Numbered from the stretch's first letter, positions 1-6,947 are shown. The stretch is DNA of 7,144 nucleotides from an uncultured Syntrophobacterales bacterium (GCA_903903205.1 CAIUXU010000363.1:1-7144), one strand, 5' to 3'. The notes: generated by a model not told the origin, from the letters alone. A program made the numbers and translations.

Positions 1-1274
1 TCGGGAAGCATCTCCAATGCTTTTTCAAAAAAACCTTCGGTTCCGAAATTCCCCGATTTGAAGGCCAAACACAGTACCTCCGGCGCCAAACTGAAGGTCC
101 AGGGGACGCCCGGTTCAATTTCGGGCCCGATCCGGAGGGATTGTATCCCGAGGGCCTCGACGACGGCCCCGGAGGTCTCTCCCCCGGCGATGATCCACTT
201 TTTCACCCCCGCCTGATGGAGGCGACGGGCGATTTCGGCCAAAGCGCTCTCCACGATTTTCCCGGTCCTCTCCGGACCGAAGCGGGCTTGCGCTCTGGCC
301 ACAGCCTCGGGGTCATCCGTGGAGAAGATCAGGATGGGGCCGTTTTGCATTGCCTTTACGGCCCAGGCAACCGCCCGGTCCGCCACCGGCTGGCCGTCAA
401 GCAGGTCGATCGGGTCTATCCGAAACGCTGGATGGGTCTGGGCCATGCGGTGGACCTGTTTGCGGGTCGCTTCCGAGCAGCTCCCGGCGATGACGGCGGT
501 CGCTCCCTGAATGGAGGGAATTTTGGCTGGTCCGTCTGTTTGAGGCAACAGACCCGCCCTCCGGAAATTGGCCGGCAGCCCCATGGCCACGCCGGAGCCG
601 CCGGTGATCAGCTTCAGTTCCGCACAGGCCTCGCCGATGTCGAGCAGGTCGCGGTCGTCCAGGGCATCGATCACAGCAAAGCGCCGACCCTGAAGGCCGA
701 GCTGCTGCAATCTTTCCCGGATGGCTGCCGATCCAAGACGGACGACCGGCCAGGGAACCAGGCCGACTGAATCCGCTGACCGAACCTGTCGGCCCAGGAA
801 ACGGACCAGGTTCGGGTCCGTCATGGGCGTGAGGGGGTGATCTCGCATCCCGGATTCGCTCAGCAGCATGTCGCCGATGAACAGATGGCCCTGGTAGATT
901 GTGCGGGCATTGGCGGGGAAGGCGGGGCAGACGACCGTGATCGCGGCGCCCAGCTCGTCCATCAGCGCCTCGGCCACGGGACCGATGTTTCCTTTTTCTG
1001 TGGAATCGAAGGTGGAGCAATACTTGAAGAAGATCTGGCGCGCTCCATGGCGTGCGAGCCATCGGCAGGCGGCCACAGACTGGGCGACGGCCTCCTCCAG
1101 CGGCGCCGTGCGGGATTTGAGAGCCACGACCGCGGCCGGTGTTTCCGGATCGGGTGTGGATTCCGGCGGCACGCCGATATACTGAATGGTGGGCATGCCG
1201 TGTTTACCAAGCATCAGGGCCAGGTCGGTGGATCCGGTGATATCATCGCCAATGGCGCCGAGGAGAATAGGCAT
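1..1274 (-). CDS. otnK: Four-carbon acid sugar kinase (3-oxo-tetronate kinase, OtnK-like), 3' end cut by window edge
   Basis: Reading the minus strand from the ATG at 1274 gives an uninterrupted frame of about 424 residues that leaves the window without a stop. Family members are about 420-430 residues, so probably only a few C-terminal residues are missing. N-terminal domain: GAIGDDITGSTDLA near residues 6-19 (family G-x-x-A/G-DD-x-TG-x-TD, sugar-acid binding), then FKYCSTFDSTEKGNIGP near 85-101, a signature of this family. C-terminal nucleotide-binding domain: AGGETSGAVVEALG, then GPEIEPGVPW, then LAFKSGNFG close to the end. The family (formerly DUF1537) phosphorylates 3-oxo-tetronates or related four-carbon sugar acids at O4 with ATP in the cytoplasm, usually before an aldolase step. 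Start: AGGAG at 1281-1285 lies 6 bases upstream. The gene begins 20 bases after the ddl stop, so it is probably cotranscribed. Exact substrate (D- or L-erythronate, threonate or other) cannot be told from sequence, and the partner isomerase, dehydrogenase and aldolase genes are not in view. Confidence 0.9.
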   Translation of the reverse strand, partial: MPILLGAIGDDITGSTDLALMLGKHGMPTIQYIGVPPESTPDPETPAAVVALKSRTAPLEEAVAQSVAACRWLARHGARQIFFKYCSTFDSTEKGNIGPVAEALMDELGAAITVVCPAFPANARTIYQGHLFIGDMLLSESGMRDHPLTPMTDPNLVRFLGRQVRSADSVGLVPWPVVRLGSAAIRERLQQLGLQGRRFAVIDALDDRDLLDIGEACAELKLITGGSGVAMGLPANFRRAGLLPQTDGPAKIPSIQGATAVIAGSCSEATRKQVHRMAQTHPAFRIDPIDLLDGQPVADRAVAWAVKAMQNGPILIFSTDDPEAVARAQARFGPERTGKIVESALAEIARRLHQAGVKKWIIAGGETSGAVVEALGIQSLRIGPEIEPGVPWTFSLAPEVLCLAFKSGNFGTEGFFEKALEMLP

Positions 1275-1280
1275 GGCATA

Positions 1281-1285
1281 CTCCT
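1281..1285 (-). promoter_or_regulatory. Ribosome binding site of the OtnK-like kinase
   Basis: AGGAG on the minus strand, 6 bases before the ATG at 1274. Another ATG, at 1279, lies between them but is out of frame, so this site decides the start at 1274. Confidence 0.7.
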
Positions 1286-1286
1286 G

Positions 1287-1304
1287 AAAACCCGCTACAG
1301 CGGG
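1287..1304 (-). terminator. Short GC hairpin with T-run between ddl and kinase gene (weak terminator/attenuator candidate)
   Basis: On the minus strand CCCGCTGTAGCGGG is followed directly by TTTT. The stem is 5 GC-rich pairs with a 4-base loop, overlapping the ddl stop codon (TAG at 1297-1295). The stem and T-run are short, so full termination is unlikely. It could reduce read-through into the kinase gene or protect an mRNA end. It could also be chance. Confidence 0.25.
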
Positions 1305-2350
1305 CCGGTTTTTCCCCGATGGATGATGAGGGCGTTTTCGATCAGCCGGCCGATGATCATCGCGGGAAGCATCCCGGCGCAGGCGGCTTGTTCGAAGAAG
1401 AACGATGAAGGCGCCATCCCGGAGGAGGAGTTCGGATCGGTGATCAGAATCCGGCCATCCTTGAGATAGAAGCCGTCGATCCGGCCATAGGAGCGGAAAC
1501 CCAGCGCCCGAAAGGCGCGGACCGCCTCCTTCTTGATCGCCTCCACGGCATCCGGCGCGATGTTTTTGGGAGGCGTAAATTTGCGGCAGCGGCCGGGCAT
1601 GTATTTGTCATCGTAGGTGAAATAGTCGCTCTGCGGGGTGATCTCCGTCAGCTCCAACGCATGGGGTTCTCCGTCTTCCTCCAGAATGATGGAGGAGAAT
1701 TCCAGCCCGTCGAGGGCCTCCTCGACGAGGACAGTCCGGTCCCATTTCAGCGCCTCCTCGATGCCGGTGATGAGGGAGTTCTGATCCCGGACCAATGTAA
1801 CGCCGATGCTCGATCCTTCGCGGGGGGGCTTTGTGAAGAGAGGGAAGCCAAAGCGATCGTGGATGGTTTTAATGACCCCCTCCCGGTCATTTTGCCACGC
1901 CTCCTCCCGGATGAGGATACCCTCGGGAACGCCGATTCCTGCGGCCCGGAGAATGATCTGCTGGATGTGCTTGTCCATGCCGAGCGCCGAGGCGAGGACG
2001 CCGGGGCCGGTGTAGGGGATTCCGAGGAGCTCCAGGAGCCCCTGGAGGCAGCCGTCCTCCCCGTACTTTCCGTGGAGGGAGATGAAGGCGAAATCGATCT
2101 CTTGCCTGAGCCCCTCATAGGAGATGCGGCGCGCCTCTTTTTCGAGACGTTCGGTGATGTCCGTCGTCGTGTTCTGGGAGATGAGCTGCCAGGAGATGAT
2201 CCAGAGCCGCCCCGTCCCATCCATGAAGATCGGGATAGGCTCGAACGCCTCCCGATCGAGGTTATCGTGCACGTTCCTGCCGCTGTTGAGGGAAACCTCC
2301 CGCTCCGATGACATTCCGCCAAAAATTACACCAACACGCAATTTATTCAT
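1295..2350 (-). CDS. ddl: D-alanine--D-alanine ligase family protein (Ddl-like, ATP-grasp)
   Basis: 351 residues, ATP-grasp fold; E. coli DdlB is about 306 and many Ddl are 340-370. Family role: ATP-dependent joining of two D-Ala to give D-Ala-D-Ala for peptidoglycan precursors, in the cytoplasm. Seen motifs: GGMSSEREVSL at residues 11-21 (E16 matches DdlB E15), HGKYGEDG at 93-100, PYTGPGV then SALGMDK ending at K127, and KPPREGSSIG at 174-183 (S180 matches S150). Further on are E210 and E217 (ATP site) and DKY at 248-250 (Y250 matches Y216, the residue that favours D-Ala over D-lactate). GRID at 289-292 matches the metal-ligand Asp. Odd: the last metal/substrate motif, usually E-x-N-x-x-P-G-M, reads DPNSSSGM at 305-312, so the metal-binding Glu is Asp and the Pro is Ser, while Asn307 and Gly311 stay. 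Starts 12 bases after the alr stop, with AAGG about 10 bases upstream of the ATG. Probably active but possibly with altered kinetics or acceptor. Confidence 0.9.
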   Translation of the reverse strand: MNKLRVGVIFGGMSSEREVSLNSGRNVHDNLDREAFEPIPIFMDGTGRLWIISWQLISQNTTTDITERLEKEARRISYEGLRQEIDFAFISLHGKYGEDGCLQGLLELLGIPYTGPGVLASALGMDKHIQQIILRAAGIGVPEGILIREEAWQNDREGVIKTIHDRFGFPLFTKPPREGSSIGVTLVRDQNSLITGIEEALKWDRTVLVEEALDGLEFSSIILEEDGEPHALELTEITPQSDYFTYDDKYMPGRCRKFTPPKNIAPDAVEAIKKEAVRAFRALGFRSYGRIDGFYLKDGRILITDPNSSSGMAPSSFFFEQAACAGMLPAMIIGRLIENALIIHRGKTGPL

Positions 2351-2362
2351 GTTATCAATACC

Positions 2363-4441
2363 TTATAAATCCCAGAAGAATGTCACGCCACTCGTGGGGA
2401 ATATCCATGCCTCATTGCCTAACCGCAAGGTGACCGATTCACCCTCCTCCCGGGTTGTCTCCGGATAGGGGTGCTTCCCGGCGAAAAACCCGACATCCTT
2501 GACATTTTTTATCCCTGTTCCACCGTATTGGAAGGAGATTTCCATTCCGCGCGTCGGGTAAACGATATAGGCGGAAAAGAGCCGGTTGCTCTTCCTCTGT
2601 TTTGTCTCGATCTCGATCTCGAAACGGGCCTGGCGATTCAGCTTCTTCTTCAGCTCCTCCGAACTGAACCAGACCTCGTAGCCCCGTTCGGTGCTTTCCG
2701 ACAGGATCAGAGGGATATCCTCCCCGTCGATCCGGACGCGGTTCACCCGGAAATCCCGTTCGGGGAGGAGTTCCTCTCCCCGGTTGAGGAGCCAGCGGTA
2801 TTCGCACCGTTTGTCCTCGAAGAAGGAGGCCAACTGTTCGTTGTCGAGGGCGCAGCCGATCATGAAGCGGGAATTCCGGATGGCCTTCGTGTATTCGACA
2901 TGGGTCGTCACCTTGAAATAGTCGTAAACAAGGGGAAAAGGGGGGACAGCTCCCGATTTTTGCAGCAAAATTCGGGAGCTGTCCCCCTTTTTCCCCTCGC
3001 GGTCCTCAGCACTCAGCACTTGTTCAGGGGCAAACTCCGTCACCTGAATCCGATAGCGAAAATCATTCCGGAGTTCGAGCTGGCGATCCTCCTTGCCAAA
3101 GAGGGTTTCGAACATTTCGTAGTAGATTGCGTCTCCCAACTCCTCGTTGCGCGCCCGCGTCTGAAAGCAGTGGCGGATGATGCTGTCAATCCGGTCGATC
3201 GACTTTTCCTCGTCGGGAATGAAGATCCTCCGGAGACTTTGTTCCACCCGGTCGGTTTTTCCCTCCTGAAGAAAGACCCGTGGCGCACGCTTTCCAAGGG
3301 CGCAGAGGATCTCATAACTGATCGAATGAACCTTCGAGGCGATTTCGTCGGCTGTGATCCGCTCGCTGCCCTGCTCACCCATGAGGACGACCTCGTCGCC
3401 CACGGCGCACTCCGGAAGTCGGCTGATGTCGAGGGTGCACATGTCCATCGAGATCCGGCCCACGATGGGGATCCGTTTTCCGCGGATCAGCGCCTCCCCC
3501 TGGTTGGAGAGCGGCCAACCGATGCCGTCGCCGTAGCCGACCGGAATCGTGGCAATCCTCGTCGGTCGACGGGTGATAAACGTCCGGCCGTAGCCGATGC
3601 CGTAACCTTCGGGGAACTCCTTGACGAGAACCACCCGCGTCTTGAAGCTCATGACGGGGTTGAGGGTGACCTTATCGCTTGCTGCCGGAGAGGGGTAGAT
3701 CCCGTAGGAGATAATCCCCGGCCTCACCATGTCCAGCCGACAATCCGGGTAGTTCAGCATGGCGCCGCTGTTGGAGATGTGGCGGATGGGAATCCGGTGA
3801 CCGTCGGTTTCCAGTTTGTCCAGAAGCTCTCGAAAGGCCTGCCACTGGAGGTCGTTATAGCAGGAGAGGATTTCGCTTTCGGAGAAGTGGGTGAAGATTC
3901 CTTCCATGATGAGGTTCGGGAAGGAGGATATCTCTCGAATGGTCTGGCAGGCCTCGGTCTGGATGGTCCCACCCCGGCCCATCCCCGTATCGATTTCGAC
4001 ATGGAGTGGTGCAAGGATGCCTGCCTTGTGGGCCTTCTTTTGAAATTCTCTCGCAAACGCGAGATCGGAGACCGAAGGGGTCAGGTTGTATTTGATGATC
4101 TGGTCGATCTCTGAACCGGTGGCGGGGGAGAGGATCAGCACTGGCGCCGTAATTCCGCTTACGCGAAGCTGCACACCCTCGTCGGCGTTTGCCACGCCAA
4201 GCGCGGAGGCGCCGTTCCGGAGGGCGGCGTTGGAGATCTCGATCGCCCCGTGGCCATACGCATCCGCTTTGACCACCTGCATGATCTTCACGTTGGGGCC
4301 GACCAGACGTCTCATCTCCGCCCAATTTGCGGCGAAATGGCCGAGATCGACCTCGACCCAGCTCCGATATTTCAGATTTTCCTTCAATGGCGTTGCCAAT
4401 TTTATCGTTATTTCGTCTTCATCGTGAAGACGCCGTCCCAT
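2363..4441 (-). CDS. alr: Alanine racemase with ~300-residue C-terminal extension of unknown function
   Basis: Residues ~25-390 are a fold-type III PLP alanine racemase (L-Ala to D-Ala), and typical Alr ends there at about 360-390. Motifs (numbered from ATG 4441): VVKADAYGHGA with PLP lysine K58, DTGMGR with R156, H185 in FTHFSE, SNSGA at 223-227, GIGYGRTF with catalytic Y284, VGYGDG, GRISMDM with M332/D333, and SYEILCALGKRAPRVF ending at 390. The position usually held by carbamylated Lys (K129 in Geobacillus Alr) is E149. The remaining ~300 residues are not recognised: a charged helical part (about 395-460), then a strand-rich part (about 505-692) ending in FFWDL. No signal peptide or membrane segment is seen. 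A 67-base hairpin is translated in frame at residues 482-504. Start is uncertain: ATG 4441 overlaps the cyclase by 34 bases with GAAGG only 3 bases upstream. TTG 4399 (678 aa) would begin after the cyclase stop. Longer in-frame upstream sequence is shadow of the cyclase. Confidence 0.88.
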   Translation of the reverse strand: MGRRLHDEDEITIKLATPLKENLKYRSWVEVDLGHFAANWAEMRRLVGPNVKIMQVVKADAYGHGAIEISNAALRNGASALGVANADEGVQLRVSGITAPVLILSPATGSEIDQIIKYNLTPSVSDLAFAREFQKKAHKAGILAPLHVEIDTGMGRGGTIQTEACQTIREISSFPNLIMEGIFTHFSESEILSCYNDLQWQAFRELLDKLETDGHRIPIRHISNSGAMLNYPDCRLDMVRPGIISYGIYPSPAASDKVTLNPVMSFKTRVVLVKEFPEGYGIGYGRTFITRRPTRIATIPVGYGDGIGWPLSNQGEALIRGKRIPIVGRISMDMCTLDISRLPECAVGDEVVLMGEQGSERITADEIASKVHSISYEILCALGKRAPRVFLQEGKTDRVEQSLRRIFIPDEEKSIDRIDSIIRHCFQTRARNEELGDAIYYEMFETLFGKEDRQLELRNDFRYRIQVTEFAPEQVLSAEDREGKKGDSSRILLQKSGAVPPFPLVYDYFKVTTHVEYTKAIRNSRFMIGCALDNEQLASFFEDKRCEYRWLLNRGEELLPERDFRVNRVRIDGEDIPLILSESTERGYEVWFSSEELKKKLNRQARFEIEIETKQRKSNRLFSAYIVYPTRGMEISFQYGGTGIKNVKDVGFFAGKHPYPETTREEGESVTLRLGNEAWIFPTSGVTFFWDL
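2931..2997. repeat. 67-bp near-perfect inverted repeat (REP/MITE-like hairpin) inside alr
   Basis: Arms 2931-2962 and 2966-2997 pair over 32 positions around a 3-base loop (2963-2965), with one mismatch (2957/2971) and one G-T wobble (2940/2988). The core is GGGGGACAGCTCCCGA and its complement. Such long perfect symmetry has no coding reason. Hairpins with a GGGGACAGCTCCC core remind me of REP-type palindromes mobilised by Y1 (RAYT) transposases in deltaproteobacteria; that assignment is recall, not a search result. It stays open in the alr frame and encodes a low-complexity linker, residues 482-504. In the alr mRNA it would form a very stable stem. Confidence 0.85.
3007..3020. repeat. Two tandem CAGCACT heptamers beside the hairpin
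   Basis: CAGCACT occurs twice head to tail, starting 10 bases beyond the right arm of the hairpin. It encodes part of residues 474-479 of the racemase extension. Counting from 2931 to 3020, hairpin plus heptamers span 90 bases, a multiple of three. It may be part of the same inserted repeat unit or chance. Confidence 0.45.
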
Positions 4442-6657
4442 TCGCCTTCGGGGGGATGTTCTTTGAGGGCCTCGCAGCGCTCTATATACATCCGGGCCGG
4501 GTAATCTTCGGGCCTGACATCCAGGACGCTCCGGAAGGCGGTGATCGCCTCGTCCCAGAGGCCTGTGCGGTACTTGGCCAGACCCGCCTCGAAGCGGCCG
4601 ACAAACTCTTGCCACTGCGCCGCATCCTTCCGATAGCCGAGGAGCTCGAAGATCCGGACGGGGAGCTTCTTCCCCTTGACCTGCACGGAGTCGAGCTCGC
4701 GGCAGAAGAATTCATCCTTGATCTGTGCGAGGGTGAATTCACTGATGATGATGTTCGTCTGGTATTCCTTGTTTGTGCCTTCCAGGCGTGAGGCGAGGTT
4801 CACGCTGTCCCCCATGACCGTATAATCGAAACGCATCTGGGAACCCATGTTTCCAACGACCATGTCGCCCGTGTTGATGCCGACGCCGATGTTCACGTCG
4901 GGACGGCCCTCCGCCGCCCATTTCTCCCGGAGCCGCCGCAATTCGGACATCATGTCGACAGCCGTCCTGCAGGCCCGGAGCGCAGGGTCGGGCTGGTCCA
5001 GCGGCGCCCCGAAGACCGCCATGATGGCGTCGCCGATGTACTTGTCGAGGAGCCCGTCGTACTTGAAGACCACGTCTGTCATGGCTGTCAGGTACTCATT
5101 GAGGAGATTAACCAGCTCTTCCGGTGTCAGCTTTTCGGCGATCGACGTGAAGCCCCGGATGTCGGAGAAAATGACAGAGAGGTTCTTCTTGTCGCCGCCC
5201 AATTTGAGTTTGGACGGATCCTTCAGGATTTCGTTGACGACCGAGGCGGTGAGGTAATACTGGAAGGCGCCGCGAACCTTCTTCTTCTCCCGTTCTTCGG
5301 TGACGTACCGGTAAACGGTGATTCCGAGGTAGATGGTCATCATCGTCAGGACCGGATAGATCAGGTTCATCCAGACATTATATCGGACGAAGATTGCCGT
5401 GTTTGCCAGGACGAAGGCGCTGATCAGCACAAGGCTGAGCCCGATGCCGACCATGGCCTTGGCCCGGGGAATAGCGAACCCCATGATCAGGCCGACCAAG
5501 ATGATGATGCAGACGTCGAGGAACTTGGTCCAGCCCGAATGAATCAGAAAATTCTGATGAAGGATGTTGTCGATTACGGTCGCGTGGATCTCCACACCCG
5601 GGTAAACGGAGCTGAAGGGAGTGACCCGCAGGTCGTAAATGCCCGTCGCTGTGGCGCCGACGATGACGATCTTCCCCTTGAGCTTGTCTGCGGAGATACG
5701 CCCGTTGAGGATATCGGAGACCGAATAATGGGGGAAGGTCTTGGCCGGGCCGAGGTAATTAACGAGGAGTCTCCCGCCCTCGTCGGTCGGAATATCTACC
5801 TTGTCCAGGCGGATGTTTTCCACCCCGAACTCGGTAATGTTCAGGACCAGCATTGGCCATTCCAGATACTGCGCAAGGAGCGAAAGCGACAGGGAGGCGT
5901 AGTGGTTGTCCCGGAACTTGATCACGAGCGGCGACCAGCGGATGACGCCGTCACTGTCCGGGAAGGCGTTGAAATAACCGCCATTTTCTCCAACATCGGA
6001 GAGCTGGGGAATGTTCGGCTGCGCCGCATAGGCGCGGATCAGCGGGGAGTCATCTGCCCCTTTTTTTGTGCGGACCATCTGGAATCGACCGTTGCCGATC
6101 GCATTCTCGCCGGCGACGATCTGCTGCTCGGTCAGATGGCCCACCTCTTTTTCCCCCATGTGAAAGAAGTAGCCGAGGGTGATATTCTTGGCTTTCTCGA
6201 TGGAGCTTGCGAGTGCTGCATCGGTGTCTGCCGCCTTTTGTTTCTGTTCCAGCAGGCCGTAAAGCCGGCTATCCCCGATACCGACATTCTTGACATCGCG
6301 TGCCAGCTCGGCGACCGTTTTCAGGCTGGAGTTATCATCCGGCTCGGCGAAAACAATATCGAAACCCACCGCCTTTGCGCCATACCCTTTCAAGGCATCG
6401 ACCAGCTTCGCAATGGTTGTTCTCGGCCAGGGCCATCGCCCCAATTCACTCAAACTCTTTTCGTCGATGGTCACGATGACGGTCTCCCCTCCCGACGGCA
6501 TGGCCCCCCGAGAGACCATCCGGAGGTCCAGGGCTTTCAATTCCATGAAGCGGAGAAAGGGGGCGTCAACGAAGAACAGGACAAGGGCAATCAGGATGAC
6601 AAGGACCGCAATCTTCAGCGGAGATACCGACAGGATCTTCTTCAATCGCTCCTTCAT
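4408..6657 (-). CDS. CHASE2 domain-containing class III adenylate cyclase, membrane-bound
   Basis: 749 residues. Order: N-terminal membrane helix (about 14-30), extracytoplasmic CHASE2 sensor (about 35-350, with PWPRTTIAKLVDAL and VIVGATATGIYDLR-type landmarks), three membrane helices (about 377-396, 401-424, 428-450), then a linker. The class III cyclase domain follows (about 490-675) and a TPR-like helical tail (about 683-731). Catalytic residues: metal Asp D499 in FSDIRGF and D543 in YIGDAIMAVFGAP, transition-state N620 and R624 in GDSVNLASRLEG. The base-selecting pair is K539 and T613, the Lys/Thr pattern of ATP-using bacterial cyclases, so the product should be cAMP from ATP rather than cGMP. 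CHASE2 senses an unknown periplasmic signal. The start at 6657 is chosen for GAAGGAG 8 bases upstream; in-frame ATGs further up (6732 and one 7 codons before 6657) have poorer sites. First gene of the operon; its end overlaps the proposed alr start by 34 bases. All key residues are present, so it should be active. Confidence 0.93.
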   Translation of the reverse strand: MKERLKKILSVSPLKIAVLVILIALVLFFVDAPFLRFMELKALDLRMVSRGAMPSGGETVIVTIDEKSLSELGRWPWPRTTIAKLVDALKGYGAKAVGFDIVFAEPDDNSSLKTVAELARDVKNVGIGDSRLYGLLEQKQKAADTDAALASSIEKAKNITLGYFFHMGEKEVGHLTEQQIVAGENAIGNGRFQMVRTKKGADDSPLIRAYAAQPNIPQLSDVGENGGYFNAFPDSDGVIRWSPLVIKFRDNHYASLSLSLLAQYLEWPMLVLNITEFGVENIRLDKVDIPTDEGGRLLVNYLGPAKTFPHYSVSDILNGRISADKLKGKIVIVGATATGIYDLRVTPFSSVYPGVEIHATVIDNILHQNFLIHSGWTKFLDVCIIILVGLIMGFAIPRAKAMVGIGLSLVLISAFVLANTAIFVRYNVWMNLIYPVLTMMTIYLGITVYRYVTEEREKKKVRGAFQYYLTASVVNEILKDPSKLKLGGDKKNLSVIFSDIRGFTSIAEKLTPEELVNLLNEYLTAMTDVVFKYDGLLDKYIGDAIMAVFGAPLDQPDPALRACRTAVDMMSELRRLREKWAAEGRPDVNIGVGINTGDMVVGNMGSQMRFDYTVMGDSVNLASRLEGTNKEYQTNIIISEFTLAQIKDEFFCRELDSVQVKGKKLPVRIFELLGYRKDAAQWQEFVGRFEAGLAKYRTGLWDEAITAFRSVLDVRPEDYPARMYIERCEALKEHPPEGEWDGVFTMKTK

Positions 6658-6665
6658 GACCGTTT

Positions 6666-6672
6666 CTCCTTC
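6666..6672 (-). promoter_or_regulatory. Ribosome binding site of the adenylate cyclase
   Basis: GAAGGAG on the minus strand, 8 bases before the ATG at 6657. It is the strongest Shine-Dalgarno match in the operon and decides this start over the two upstream in-frame ATGs. Confidence 0.75.
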
Positions 6673-6774
6673 GTTCATTTGCTTTTCCCCGGGGGCAGAG
6701 GGAAGTGGGACGCTTGCATCCCGGTCCTTCAAAGAATAAGGGGTTGGGATTACCGAACATCACAAGTTTTTGGG

Positions 6775-6802
6775 ATCATATCAAAGCAACCCCGAAAGTC
6801 AA
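6775..6802 (-). promoter_or_regulatory. Sigma70-type promoter of the cyclase-alr-ddl-kinase operon
   Basis: On the minus strand TTGACT (6802-6797) is followed after 16 bases by TATGAT (6780-6775). Each box matches consensus at 5 of 6 positions. Transcription would start near 6768, leaving a leader of about 110 bases before the cyclase ATG at 6657. No known riboswitch was recognised in that leader. Confidence 0.65.
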
Positions 6803-6879
6803 GCAAACTTTCCAGAGTAAATTCGGAATGTTTAAGAAAATCGAGAAGGTGAATGATAGGCTCTTTCCGCAGGAAAACC

Positions 6880-6908
6880 TTGACAAGGGGGATGGCTTAC
6901 GATAAACA
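6880..6908 (+). promoter_or_regulatory. Likely promoter of the tRNA-Thr gene
   Basis: A perfect TTGACA -35 box (6880-6885) is followed after 17 bases by TAAACA (6903-6908), a weak -10 box; TACGAT at 6898-6903 is a better -10 match but too close. Start would be near 6915, about 33 bases before the tRNA. It diverges from the operon promoter, with about 77 bases between the two -35 boxes. Confidence 0.5.
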
Positions 6909-6947
6909 GGCAACTCTTTGAACGACCTGTCCGTCATACAGTGGAAG

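Noticed and set aside
141..770. Plus-strand frame, and minus-strand frame at 397-1062, over the kinase gene
   Set aside because: Both are out of frame with the kinase, whose family motifs run continuously through the region.
2931..2997. Hairpin as a rho-independent terminator or CRISPR repeat
   Set aside because: No T-run follows the stem on either strand in a terminator-like way, and there is a single copy in the window with no spacer array.
2471..4114. 547-residue plus-strand frame antisense to alr
   Set aside because: Lies wholly opposite a racemase with all its motifs; high GC and codon bias open the antisense frame. Its peptide shows no recognisable domain.
4442..4615. Upstream N-terminal extension of the racemase frame
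   Set aside because: The extra residues are Arg/Pro/Gly-rich read-through of the cyclase TPR-like tail in another frame and lie before any racemase homology.
6658..6732. Longer cyclase starting at 6732
   Set aside because: Adds 25 polar residues before the membrane helix without a good ribosome site; GAAGGAG clearly serves 6657.
5539..6852. 437-residue plus-strand frame antisense to the cyclase
   Set aside because: Opposite the CHASE2 region, with no domain and no convincing ribosome site; a shadow of the real gene.
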